DNA of 64,000 nucleotides from an uncultured Bartonella sp. Its GTDB lineage: Bacteria; Pseudomonadota; Alphaproteobacteria; Rhizobiales; Rhizobiaceae. The translations under genes and the position numbers were made by a program. Location of the stretch: the NCBI GenBank assembly GCA_946481695.1, contig CAMLON010000007.1, positions 3,096 to 67,095 of the forward strand. The letters run 5' to 3'. Positions 27,787-36,312 of this stretch are shown here, one piece after another; positions within the stretch are counted from its first letter, which is position 1; each line of letters opens with the position of its first letter. The notes beneath the pieces were generated by a model that saw only the letters and a list, made by a program, of their open reading frames with translations, was not told where the DNA came from and ran no database searches.

Positions 27787-28530
27787 TTAGAACTTGTAGG
27801 CAACGCCAACGCGTACGTCGTTGGTCTTGTAATCTACGTTATATTTGAAGTCTTTGTTGCCAAAGTCCTTGTCGCCAAAATCGGTGTAACGATATTCAGC
27901 ACGAAGGATGATGTGGTCGGTCATGGCATAATCAACGCCGGCACCCAATGTGTAACCGGTCAAAGTCTTATTGCCACTGGCCTTGCTGTAAACGCCATCA
28001 GCATCCGAGAACTTGGCATCGGAATCGATCTTGGCATAAGCAACACCACCAGCAAAATAAGGCATCCAGCGATCCATCGAGTAACCGATGCGAGCACGGG
28101 TTGATCCAGCCCACTTCTCTTTGATTTTGCCGCTAACTTTGAATTCGTCTTCTGTGCCTTTGAGGTAGGACTTGCTGTCGCTTTCGTCCATGTCACCCCA
28201 GATCCAGTCTGTGTCGGCACCGAGAACAATGTTGTTGCCGAGATCATAGTTGTAACCGGCATAGAGACCGCCGATGAAACCTGATGGATCAGGTGAGAAG
28301 GATTTACCGAAGCCGGCAAAGTCTTTTGCATCGCTACGGCCTTTGATCTTCTGGTCTGTATCAGACCATGAACCACCGATTTGACCACCAGCATAGAAGC
28401 CGGTCCAGGAGAAAGCAGGAGCGGCAACAACCGGAGCCGGTTCCTGATTCATGACAACGTCAGCAGCTTGTGCGCTGGAAGCAGCGGTCAAAGCCAAAGC
28501 CGAAGCAGCAACGAGATATTTTATTTTCAT
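27787..28530 (-). CDS. Omp25/Omp31-family outer membrane beta-barrel protein (copy 2)
   Basis: The 247-residue precursor is closely similar to the protein at 26564-27304: same signal peptide style (MKIKYLVAASALAL to SSAQA), same FSWTGFYAGGQIGGSW opening and same VGVAYKF end. The differences concentrate in stretches expected to be surface loops, for example DQKIKGRSDAKDFAGF and SDADGVYSKASGN. It should form a small beta-barrel in the outer membrane. The ATG at 28530 follows GGAGTTAAC. Each copy has its own promoter and terminator, so expression can differ. Confidence 0.92.
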   Translation of the reverse strand: MKIKYLVAASALALTAASSAQAADVVMNQEPAPVVAAPAFSWTGFYAGGQIGGSWSDTDQKIKGRSDAKDFAGFGKSFSPDPSGFIGGLYAGYNYDLGNNIVLGADTDWIWGDMDESDSKSYLKGTEDEFKVSGKIKEKWAGSTRARIGYSMDRWMPYFAGGVAYAKIDSDAKFSDADGVYSKASGNKTLTGYTLGAGVDYAMTDHIILRAEYRYTDFGDKDFGNKDFKYNVDYKTNDVRVGVAYKF

Positions 28531-28568
28531 TTGTTAACTCCACGCGAAATGTATTGCGATTGAGGCCA

Positions 28569-28600
28569 CTATAGTTTGTGCGACTATAAAGTCTGTAGCA
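28569..28600 (-). promoter_or_regulatory. Promoter of porin copy 2
   Basis: TGCTACAG and AAACTATAG on the minus strand, about 19 bases apart, repeat the arrangement upstream of copy 1. The -10-like block is about 40 bases before the start codon. Confidence 0.55.
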
Positions 28601-28684
28601 AAAATGCCACAGCAAGTGGAATGAGCCTTTTTTTGAGCGATTTAGGCAAGAAGCTCTTCAATATGGTAAACAAAGTATAAAAAA

Positions 28685-28702
28685 ACGCCGGAAAACCGGC
28701 GT
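28685..28702 (-). terminator. Terminator of the RNase D gene
   Basis: ACGCCGG and CCGGCGT form a perfect seven-pair stem around AAAA; the minus strand continues with seven T. It lies 29 bases after the stop at 28731. Confidence 0.88.
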
Positions 28703-28730
28703 TTTGTCATTTAAAAATGTGTTTTGCGAA

Positions 28731-29351
28731 TCAACTATGGGCGAAAATATCGACTTCGGGAAAGCCAATAAGATCAAGTTCCGACCTTGACGGCAGGAAT
28801 TCGAAACACGATTTCGCCACACTCTCGCGGCCATCTCTGATGAGCCTGGCTGCAAGAATCGCTTTCAACCGGTGAAGATAAAGAACATCGGTTGCTGCAT
28901 ATTCGACTTGTGCGGGAGACAGTTCATCAGCACCCCAGTCGGACGACTGCTGTTGTTTGGAAATATTGATTTCAAGAAGTTCGGCGACAAGATCCTTCAA
29001 ACCATGCCGGTCGGTATATGTGCGGGTGAGCTTCGAGGCAATTTTTGTGCAGAAAACCGGTCTTGCCATGACACCGAATGTCAGAGCCAATACGGCGAGG
29101 TCGAAACGGCCGAAATGGAAGATTTTGGTGATGTCGGGATCTTTCAGAATCTTTACAAGATTTGGTGCCGTCTTTTGCCCCTTGGCAATCTGGATAACAT
29201 CGGCAGTGCCATCTCCGGGTGAAATCTGGACGACGCAGAGCCGGTCGCGATGGGGCTGAAGCCCCAGAGTTTCAGTGTCAATGGCAACTTCCTTGACATT
29301 ATAATTTTTCAAGTCAGGCAAATCACCTTTGTGAACGCGTATTTTAGCCAT
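28731..29351 (-). CDS. rnd: Ribonuclease D-type 3'-5' exonuclease, short form
   Basis: The 206-residue protein is a DEDDy exonuclease domain: motif I AIDTETLGL, motif II with HFGRFDLAVL and motif III YAATDVLYLHRL. It lacks the C-terminal HRDC domains of E. coli RNase D, as is usual for the short alphaproteobacterial version. It is expected to trim 3' ends of tRNA precursors and other small RNAs in the cytosol. It follows the M20 peptidase gene by ten bases and is closed by the hairpin at 28685-28702. Confidence 0.88.
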   Translation of the reverse strand: MAKIRVHKGDLPDLKNYNVKEVAIDTETLGLQPHRDRLCVVQISPGDGTADVIQIAKGQKTAPNLVKILKDPDITKIFHFGRFDLAVLALTFGVMARPVFCTKIASKLTRTYTDRHGLKDLVAELLEINISKQQQSSDWGADELSPAQVEYAATDVLYLHRLKAILAARLIRDGRESVAKSCFEFLPSRSELDLIGFPEVDIFAHS

Positions 29352-29361
29352 TCTTATTGTC

Positions 29362-30744
29362 CTATTTGTTTCCCAAAGCAGCTAGAATTCTTGCCCAGGA
29401 GCGTTGGCCTTTATGGAATGATTTGAGATTGTATTTTTCATTTGGAGAATGGATGCGATCGTCGTCGAGCCCGAAACCGACAAGCAATGATTCCATACCG
29501 AGGAAAGATTGGAAATCACCGACAATCGGAATAGAGCCGCCCATGGCTGCAAGAATAGCCGGTTTGTTCCATTCTTCTGTTAGAGCTTTCTTGGCAAGTT
29601 GAACAAGGGCCGAATCATAGGCAAGGTTGATTGCTGGAGAAGCACCGTGATCTTTAAATTCAACCGAACAGTCGGCTGGAATTTGGGAACGAACATAATC
29701 ACGGAATGACTTTCTGATTTTTGCCGGATCCTGTTTGTGGACAAGTCTGAAAGAAATTTTTGCACTGGCTTTTGCTGCAATAACGGTTTTGAAGCCTTCT
29801 CCTTCGTATCCGCCGCTAATGCCATTGACCTCGGCAGTCGGTCTTGCCCATGTCATTTCAAGAACGGTGCGTCCCTTTTCGCCTGCCGGAATCGACAAGC
29901 CTACGGGTCCTAAAAACTCCTTAGGGCCACGGTTAAGTGCGTTCCACGATTTCAAAACAGCTTCCGGCGTTTCCTCAACCCCGTCATAGAACCCGTCAAG
30001 GGTTACATGGCCATTTTCGTCGTGTAGGCCGGCGATAATTTTTGCAAGAATTTGAATAGGATTTGCCGCGGCACCACCAAAGTGGCCAGAATGAAGATCG
30101 CGATCGGCACCATGGATAATAATTTCCTCACCAACCATACCTCTTAGCGCAATAGATATGGACGGTGTATCGGCATCCCACATGGTTGTGTCGCAGACAA
30201 GTGCATAATCGGCTTTCAATTCGTCTTTGTGAGCATGCAAAAATGGTTGTAGCGAGGGAGAGCCTGATTCCTCTTCCCCCTCGAAGAGAATGGTAACGGC
30301 AACCGGAAGGTTACCGGTTTCATTTTTAAAAGCGCGACATGCTTCGACAAAGGTCATAAGCTGTCCCTTGTCATCACCGGCACCGCGTGCGGCAATAACT
30401 TTTTCACCATTGAGCTCTTTTATTTTCGGGTCGAATGGATCGTCTTCCCAAAGGTTGAGGGGGTCAACCGGCTGTACATCATAGTGTCCATAAAACAAAA
30501 CATGGGGTGCGTCTTTTGTTGGTCCAGGATGATGGGCAACAACCATAGGATTACCGGTGGTATCGCGGCGCGAGGCTTCAAAACCGATCGATTTCAAATC
30601 GTTTACCAGCCAATCGGCAGCTTTGCGACAATCATCTCTATATTTCGGGTCAGTCGAAATGGAGGGGATGCGCAACAATTCAAAGACATGTTGCAGACTA
30701 TTATCAAGATTTAAATCAAGGCGGGATAAAACTTTGTCAAGCAT
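29362..30744 (-). CDS. M20 family metallopeptidase (dipeptidase-like)
   Basis: The protein of 460 residues has the two-zinc M20 plan: FYGHYDVQPVDP (first metal His and Asp), the bridging Asp in GAGDDKGQL, and catalytic Glu in FEGEEESGSPSL. An inserted dimerisation domain occupies about residues 190-350. It is nearest to the cytosolic dipeptidase/CPG2-like group, so it probably cleaves dipeptides or N-acyl amino acids. The ATG at 30744 has GCAGGTG seven bases ahead; the in-frame GTG at 30753 overlaps that site and is less likely. Confidence 0.87.
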   Translation of the reverse strand: MLDKVLSRLDLNLDNSLQHVFELLRIPSISTDPKYRDDCRKAADWLVNDLKSIGFEASRRDTTGNPMVVAHHPGPTKDAPHVLFYGHYDVQPVDPLNLWEDDPFDPKIKELNGEKVIAARGAGDDKGQLMTFVEACRAFKNETGNLPVAVTILFEGEEESGSPSLQPFLHAHKDELKADYALVCDTTMWDADTPSISIALRGMVGEEIIIHGADRDLHSGHFGGAAANPIQILAKIIAGLHDENGHVTLDGFYDGVEETPEAVLKSWNALNRGPKEFLGPVGLSIPAGEKGRTVLEMTWARPTAEVNGISGGYEGEGFKTVIAAKASAKISFRLVHKQDPAKIRKSFRDYVRSQIPADCSVEFKDHGASPAINLAYDSALVQLAKKALTEEWNKPAILAAMGGSIPIVGDFQSFLGMESLLVGFGLDDDRIHSPNEKYNLKSFHKGQRSWARILAALGNK

Positions 30745-30908
30745 GGGGTGCACCTGCAGTTAGTTGGTTGAAAAACAACTTTAAGCCTCTTAAACCGTTT
30801 TGCAAGGCGTACGCATCATTTTTGACTTGTTAGTTCTTGTCGCATCATATCCGGTACGGTTTCCGACTTTTGACTTTCTCCACCATTCTCTTGACTCTTT
30901 CCCCGACA

Positions 30909-31784
30909 TTATCTTTGACAATGTGTGCAGTAAAAACTCGAGCGACCGGATTGGACAATTCGTTTTATAGCCTTTCCACATTGGGGGCATGGTTCCCCTT
31001 CACGGTCATAAACCGAAAAATGATGTTGGAAATAACCTAGTGAACCATCTGTATGGACATAATCGCGTAAGGAAGAACCACCTGCTTCGATTGCCTCGTT
31101 GATAACATCGCGGATATTTTGTGCAAGAATTTCCGATTTTTGTTGCGCTGCCGCAGATTTTTTGCCGAGTGTTAACGATTTCCGTTTCGGAGAAAGGTGA
31201 CTTCGCCATAAAGCCTCGCAAACATATATATTTCCAAGTCCGGCAATGATGGTCTGATCAAGAAGTGCGGCTTTAAGAGGGGCTTTTTTGTTATGCAAAA
31301 CCTCGTTTAGATAGGCACCTGAAAGACCGTTTCCGGTTGGTTCGGGGCCTAAATGGGCCAATAATTTATGGTGTTCCAACTCTGCCGTTTTTGTCAAAAG
31401 CATAAAACCGAAACGGCGTGGATCATTGTAGACGGCATGCAACAACTCGCCATTCGGCGTTCTGATATCCATTTCAAAATGGTCATGTGCCGCAAGCTTG
31501 TTTTTTTCGTGATAATAGGAACCAAGCGTCGTGTTTTCAATTCGCCACGAACCGGACATGCCCAAATGGCTGATAATGGTCTCATCACTATCAAGATGGA
31601 TGAGGAGATATTTTGCCCGCCGTCCGAGGCCGATAATTTCGCGCCCCGTAAGGCGGGACTGAAAATTTTCCGGAAATGGAAAACGAAGATCCGGCCGGTT
31701 TTGCTTGACGTTTATTATCTTCGCATGGGTAAAGCTTGGTTCAAGACCACGTTTTACAGTTTCAACTTCAGGAAGCTCAGGCAT
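30909..31784 (-). CDS. mutM: Formamidopyrimidine-DNA glycosylase
   Basis: The 291-residue repair enzyme begins with PELPEVETV, where the N-terminal proline is the catalytic nucleophile and the next Glu assists. A helix-two-turn-helix region (LLDQTIIAGLGNIYVCEAL) and a C-terminal zinc finger with two CxxC pairs (CPQCGK and CTHCQR) are intact. It removes 8-oxoguanine and ring-opened purines and cuts the strand. The gene stands alone. Confidence 0.95.
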   Translation of the reverse strand: MPELPEVETVKRGLEPSFTHAKIINVKQNRPDLRFPFPENFQSRLTGREIIGLGRRAKYLLIHLDSDETIISHLGMSGSWRIENTTLGSYYHEKNKLAAHDHFEMDIRTPNGELLHAVYNDPRRFGFMLLTKTAELEHHKLLAHLGPEPTGNGLSGAYLNEVLHNKKAPLKAALLDQTIIAGLGNIYVCEALWRSHLSPKRKSLTLGKKSAAAQQKSEILAQNIRDVINEAIEAGGSSLRDYVHTDGSLGYFQHHFSVYDREGEPCPQCGKAIKRIVQSGRSSFYCTHCQR

Positions 31785-32141
31785 ATACGATTGCTTTGAT
31801 TATAAGCGGGAGTTTATTCCAACCGCTCCGGTTCAGACAATTAACATCGTTCTTCAAAAATAGTCGATACGAGCGCCATTTTTAAGGTCGCGAAAAAGTT
31901 TTTCACGCAGAAAATTGAATTTTCATAGAAAGTGGAATAGCATTTTTTCAGAGAACAATAAGTCACAAAAAATTTTTAAATTTGTTATCAAATAAAGTGA
32001 TGCGAGACATTTTTTAACCACACTGGATTATAAAAACATGTTTATTATAGGATGTCATCGAAATAGGAATGTATGGGTTAAAAATTAACGAATTTTTAAC
32101 CTTGAACTGTTATCTATCGAAAACAAATAAATGTTATCTTC

Positions 32142-32170
32142 TTGAAAAAGAGCGATAACGCACTTAAATT
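32142..32170 (+). promoter_or_regulatory. Candidate promoter of the orphan small RNA
   Basis: TTGAAA (32142-32147) matches the -35 consensus at five of six positions. Exactly 17 bases later TAAATT (32165-32170) is a moderate -10. The implied start is near 32177. Confidence 0.4.
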
Positions 32171-32176
32171 AAGTTC

Positions 32177-32252
32177 AATACAGCGGTGATTGACCACGGA
32201 TGTACTGGCAGTCAACGCATAACGGAAGGTCGGGTTTTCCCCCGGCCTTTTT
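32177..32252 (+). ncRNA. Candidate orphan small RNA with intrinsic terminator
   Basis: A terminator with no gene in front of it lies at 32226-32252: AAGGTCGGG and CCCGGCCTT form a nine-pair stem with one G-U pair, followed by a T-rich tract. The preceding 50 bases are GC-richer than the surrounding gap and can fold a second hairpin with TTGACCA at one side and TGGCAGTCAA at the other. With the promoter at 32142-32170 this predicts a transcript of about 76-80 bases. No known RNA family was recognised. A short unseen leader for another gene is excluded by the minus-strand neighbours. Confidence 0.5.
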
Positions 32253-32348
32253 GTTGTTTTTAGCCATTTTTGAAAAACAGGTTTCGATTTTTTAGAAAAA
32301 ACGGAATTCGTATTTTCAGATCACGCTTTGTTGGAAAAATGGGCTTGA

Positions 32349-33593
32349 TTACGCCCATTCACCTTTTCTGAAAACCGGAACTTTTTTCCCGTCATCGGTG
32401 ATACCGTCAATATTGATTTCCCCAGATCCTATCATCCAGTCGATATGAATAAGGCTTTTATTGCCACCCTGCTTTTCGATTTGTTCTTTTGAAAGTGCGG
32501 CACCGCGCAAGAAGCATTTTGAATAGCATTGCCCCAGCGCAATGTGGCAGGCCGCATTTTCATCAAACAATGTGTTATAGAACAAGAGGCCACTTGCAGA
32601 AATCGGAGACGAATTGGGAACGAGTGCTACTTCGCCCAAATGACGGGCACCTTCATCGGTATCAAGTATCTGTTGCAATACTTTTTCGCCTTTCGAAGCG
32701 TGCGCCTCGACAATGCGCCCTTTTTCAAAACGGACTTTGATTTTGTCAATTAATGTGCCTTGATAGGATAGGGGCTTTGTCGAACTTACATAACCTTCAA
32801 CACGATGGGCGTGAGGTGTCGTGAAAACTTCTTCAGTCGGGATATTCGGGTTGCAAATAACGCCGTTTTTTGCTTTCGAGGCACCACCTTGCCATTCATG
32901 ACCATCAGCAAGACCGATTGTGAGATCTGTTCCAGGGCCACTATAATGGAGAGCCGAGAAGCGTTGGTCGTTTAGCCATTTTGCATGTTTTTTCAGATTG
33001 GCATTATGATCTTTCCATGCGCCGATTGCATCCGGCTTATCGACACGGGACGCAGAAAATATTGCATCAGCAAGTTTTTTTGTCGCCTCGATGATTGGTA
33101 AATCGGGAAAAACCACGGCTGCCCATGACGGATTGGGATAGGAAACAATATTCCAGTTGATGTCAAAACCGGCAATTTTTTCCAGTGCCGGTTGATAGGC
33201 GACAGATGTAGCCTTATTGACGCGTGAGACTTTGGCGGGATCTTCATGAGCAAGAAGTGACGGATTATCTCCAGCGATAGCAAGACGAGCAGCCCCGTTT
33301 GCATAGGCCCTTGCCATGCCTTCATAAAGCCAGCTCGCAGCCTTATCGAAGCTCTTCTCATGAGCATCTTTGAAACGGCAAAGCGTCATTTCTTCATCAC
33401 TGAAAATAGGGGTAACGACACCGGCACCGGCTTTATACGCGTGATGGGCAATCCGACGTACGAGTGGAAGTGCAGCGAGCGGGCTTGTGAGAACGAGATC
33501 TTGACCTTTCTGTAGGTTGAGACCGACCTTGACTGCGACTTCTGCAAGCCGGTCTAGTTTTTGTGGATCGATAACAGATTGGTCTTCATTCAT
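32349..33593 (-). CDS. M29 family aminopeptidase
   Basis: The 414-residue protein matches the thermophilic aminopeptidase family M29 (AmpS, PepS, aminopeptidase T). Recognisable segments are GTDLTIGLADGHEW, IPTEEVFTTP, GARHLGEVALVP and HIDWMIGSGEINI, which contain the Glu, His and Asp ligands of the two-metal site. It removes N-terminal residues from peptides in the cytosol, with no signal peptide seen. It starts at the ATG 33593 and stands alone. Confidence 0.9.
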   Translation of the reverse strand: MNEDQSVIDPQKLDRLAEVAVKVGLNLQKGQDLVLTSPLAALPLVRRIAHHAYKAGAGVVTPIFSDEEMTLCRFKDAHEKSFDKAASWLYEGMARAYANGAARLAIAGDNPSLLAHEDPAKVSRVNKATSVAYQPALEKIAGFDINWNIVSYPNPSWAAVVFPDLPIIEATKKLADAIFSASRVDKPDAIGAWKDHNANLKKHAKWLNDQRFSALHYSGPGTDLTIGLADGHEWQGGASKAKNGVICNPNIPTEEVFTTPHAHRVEGYVSSTKPLSYQGTLIDKIKVRFEKGRIVEAHASKGEKVLQQILDTDEGARHLGEVALVPNSSPISASGLLFYNTLFDENAACHIALGQCYSKCFLRGAALSKEQIEKQGGNKSLIHIDWMIGSGEINIDGITDDGKKVPVFRKGEWA

Positions 33594-33841
33594 TGGGGGT
33601 GTTTCCTTTTAAAATTAAAAATCGCAAAACGACATTTACAGAATAAATAATAATGTTTTTGACGGCGATATTAAAGGCACTTTGGAATAGAGACGAAGAA
33701 AAACGGAAATGAAACGGGACAAGTATTGGAAACAGAATTTAAAACTTTAGTGAAGTTTGAAAATTTCGATAGACAGTAAGGTTCTATCCATTAATATCTC
33801 TTGTTGGAGAATAATTTAAGAAAAACCAGAGGGAGAATAAT

Positions 33842-34786
33842 GTGAAACAGGATATATTGGTGCTAAGTCCGCTTGAAGAGCGTCAAATGGAGGACCTTGA
33901 CAAGCGTTATCACGTGTTGCGCGCAGATCTTGCAAAAGATAAGGCCGACTTTATTGATAAAAATGCAAAGGATTGTCGTGCAGTCATTAGTACCGGCAAT
34001 ATTGTTTTTGATAAAAAGCTGATTTCAAAATTGCCACATGTCGGCCTTGTCGCCTGTGTGACTGCCGGTTTTGACCAGGTTAATCTCAAGGATTTGAAAG
34101 ATCATCATATCCATTTAACCAATACACCCGATGTTTTGACTGATGACGTTGCCGATGTTGCGCTGATGTTGATGCTCGCCGCCCGTCGCAGGCTTGTTTT
34201 TGGTGATCATTATGTGCGCTCGGGTGAGTGGGCCAAGAAAGGCCCGATGGATCTCACAGAAACAACTGCCGGAAAACGCGCTGGTGTCGTCGGTCTCGGA
34301 CGGATAGGGCACGCTATAGCCAAACGATTCGAAAGTTGTGGGCTCACAATCGGTTATTATGGCCGCCACAAAAAACCGGATATTGCTTATCAGTTTTTTC
34401 CATCTCTTATCGAACTTGCCAAGTGGTCGGATATTCTGGTTATTGCTGTAACGGGCGGCAAGGAAACTGAAAAACTGATTTCCAAGGAAGTGATTGCAGC
34501 ACTTGGAAACCGCGGTTCCCTTATCAATATTTCTCGTGGCACGGTTATCGACGAAGACGCAATGATTAAAGCCTTACAAAGCAAAGAATTGGAAACAGCC
34601 GGTCTTGACGTCTATCTTAACGAGCCAAATATCAATCCGGCATTTTATAAGCTTGAAAATGTGGTTCTCTACCCCCACCATGGCAGTGGTACTGTTGAAA
34701 CACGCGACAGGATGTCGGATCTCGTGGTGGAAAATATTGATGCGTTTTTTGCCGACGAACCTTTACCATCGGAAGTTAAACTTTGA
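33842..34786 (+). CDS. D-2-hydroxyacid dehydrogenase (glyoxylate/hydroxypyruvate reductase-like)
   Basis: The 314-residue protein has the D-isomer 2-hydroxyacid dehydrogenase architecture. A nucleotide-binding domain with GVVGLGRIGHAIAKRF sits inside a split catalytic domain. The catalytic Arg is in INISRGTVIDE, the Glu in GLDVYLNEPN and the His in LYPHHGSGT. The likely reaction is NAD(P)H-dependent reduction of glyoxylate, hydroxypyruvate or a related 2-oxoacid. The start is a GTG at 33842 behind AGGGAG; the overlapping ATG at 33840 runs straight into a stop. A strong terminator follows at 34900-34934. Confidence 0.88.
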   Translation: MKQDILVLSPLEERQMEDLDKRYHVLRADLAKDKADFIDKNAKDCRAVISTGNIVFDKKLISKLPHVGLVACVTAGFDQVNLKDLKDHHIHLTNTPDVLTDDVADVALMLMLAARRRLVFGDHYVRSGEWAKKGPMDLTETTAGKRAGVVGLGRIGHAIAKRFESCGLTIGYYGRHKKPDIAYQFFPSLIELAKWSDILVIAVTGGKETEKLISKEVIAALGNRGSLINISRGTVIDEDAMIKALQSKELETAGLDVYLNEPNINPAFYKLENVVLYPHHGSGTVETRDRMSDLVVENIDAFFADEPLPSEVKL

Positions 34787-34899
34787 CGTTGAATTTCTGT
34801 CGGGAAGGAAAAATGTTTATTAACAAAATAGTTTAAGAACGCTTTTTTCAAGCCCATTCTTTCTTAATGTTTAGCAATGGAAATGTTGATAAACGAGAG

Positions 34900-34934
34900 A
34901 TAAGCACTGTAGCCTGATACAGTGCTTATTTTTT
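34900..34934 (+). terminator. Terminator of the hydroxyacid dehydrogenase gene
   Basis: ATAAGCACTGTA (34900-34911) and TACAGTGCTTAT (34918-34929) form a perfect 12-pair stem around a six-base loop, followed by a T run. Confidence 0.9.
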
Positions 34935-35180
34935 GAAACAAAGATTGTTTCGCGCAAATTTTTGTCTGTTTAAAGCCGGTGGGAAAATGTTTCGGAAATT
35001 TCTGGCATGACTAAATAAAAGACCAAAAACCCGGTTTGATAGTCGGCATGCCTCGTTCCGAAAAATTCACTTCAAAAAAATGGCCGGTATCTTCAACCGC
35101 CGTTCATTATGATTTTCAACCATCATTAAAAGCCGACCGTTTTATAGAGTTGAAGCGGAAATTTCCGTTACAATAATAAG

Positions 35181-35207
35181 GTGTCCTGTAACAATAATAC
35201 GGGACAC
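35181..35207 (-). terminator. Possible terminator of the nar-moaA operon
   Basis: GTGTCCTGTA and TACGGGACAC form a ten-pair stem with one G-U-type position around a seven-base loop. It lies 86 bases beyond the moaA stop on the minus strand. The following tract is only moderately T-rich, so the call is tentative. Confidence 0.4.
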
Positions 35208-35292
35208 AGCCATTATTTCCGGCTTTTCATTGTGTTTTGAGTTTTACCCGCCGAACAGCTCTGCCATTTTTGACGTTGAAAACAAATTGCAA

Positions 35293-36300
35293 TTAGCCAC
35301 CAAGCTCCGACATATGACGGCTTAAGCCGCAAATGCCATCTTTTTCGATTGAAAATTCATGTCCCTTCGGCTTGCTGTCAATTGCTTTCAGGATAAGTTC
35401 TGTCAGTTTTTCATCACTTTCCGAGCTTCTGATAGCTTCACGCAATTCGACCATGCCGGATTGCCCCATGCAAGGATAAAGTTTACCGGTCGAACCGATG
35501 CGCACACGATTGCACGAAGCACAGAAATCGCATGAAAGCGGGGTAATAAACCCAAGTCTACCCCCTGTTTCCTTGACTGTTACATAACGGGCAGGGCCGC
35601 CTGAACAATGGGCATCCGGAACCAATGTCCAGCGTTGTTCAAGACTTTTCCGCAAAGCACCGAGTGAAAGGAAGGTTTCATAACGGTCGTGACCGGTATA
35701 GCCCATCGGCATTTCTTCAATGACGGTGAGATCCATACCGCGCCCATGGGCAAAACGGATGAGATCGTCAACTTCACCGAGAAAGCCGCCACGCATGGCA
35801 ACAGCGTTCAATTTAACTTTCAATCCGGCTTTTTGTGCTGCGTCAATGCCGGAAAGCACATGGGCAATGTCACCGCGACGGGTCAATTGGTGATAACGGA
35901 CAGGGTCAAGTGTATCGAGAGAGACGTTGACACGTTTGACACCATTTTGAACAAGTGCCTCGGCATAACGGGCAAGCAATGTTCCATTGGTTGTCAGTGT
36001 CAATTCTTCAAGACCATGTCCGAGATGCTTCCCCAGCATTTCGAACAAAACCATAATGTTGCGCCGTACCAGTGGTTCACCACCGGTAAGACGGATTTTG
36101 GTGACACCAAGATCAATCATCCGGCTTGCAACGCGGTAGAGTTCTTCGATTGTCAGAAGCTCTTTTTTGGGTAAAAACACCATTTCTTCCGCCATGCAGT
36201 AAACACAGCGTAAATCACAACGATCGGTTACAGAAAGTCGCAGATAGCTGATCTTTCTGCCAAAAGGATCAACCAACTTTGATTCTGGTGTTTTTTGCAC
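35293..36300 (-). CDS. moaA: GTP 3',8-cyclase (molybdenum cofactor synthesis)
   Basis: The 335-residue radical-SAM enzyme has the N-terminal cluster motif CDLRCVYCM and the C-terminal cluster cysteines in CDFCASCNRVR and, 14 residues on, YPCMG. It ends in Gly-Gly, as required for MoaA activity. It converts GTP to 3',8-cyclo-GTP, the first step to molybdopterin. The GTG at 36300 follows AAGGAG by eight bases. It is the last gene of the nitrate reductase operon, 12 bases after the parvulin gene, so cofactor synthesis is induced with the molybdoenzyme. Confidence 0.95.
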   Translation of the reverse strand: MQKTPESKLVDPFGRKISYLRLSVTDRCDLRCVYCMAEEMVFLPKKELLTIEELYRVASRMIDLGVTKIRLTGGEPLVRRNIMVLFEMLGKHLGHGLEELTLTTNGTLLARYAEALVQNGVKRVNVSLDTLDPVRYHQLTRRGDIAHVLSGIDAAQKAGLKVKLNAVAMRGGFLGEVDDLIRFAHGRGMDLTVIEEMPMGYTGHDRYETFLSLGALRKSLEQRWTLVPDAHCSGGPARYVTVKETGGRLGFITPLSCDFCASCNRVRIGSTGKLYPCMGQSGMVELREAIRSSESDEKLTELILKAIDSKPKGHEFSIEKDGICGLSRHMSELGG

Positions 36301-36312
36301 TCTCTAAACTCC

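Larger units (their letters stand above)
31785..32348. other. AT-rich intergenic stretch containing a candidate small RNA
   Basis: There is no protein frame here. Most of the gap is very AT-rich. Its right part holds a promoter-like pair, a GC-richer stretch and a terminator, listed separately as a candidate non-coding RNA (32177-32252). Confidence 0.5.
34787..35292. other. Intergenic stretch between convergent genes
   Basis: It contains the terminator of the hydroxyacid dehydrogenase gene (34900-34934) and a hairpin that may end the nar-moaA operon (35181-35207). TTACAATAATAAG just before that hairpin is nearly repeated inside it. No gene is visible. Confidence 0.5.
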
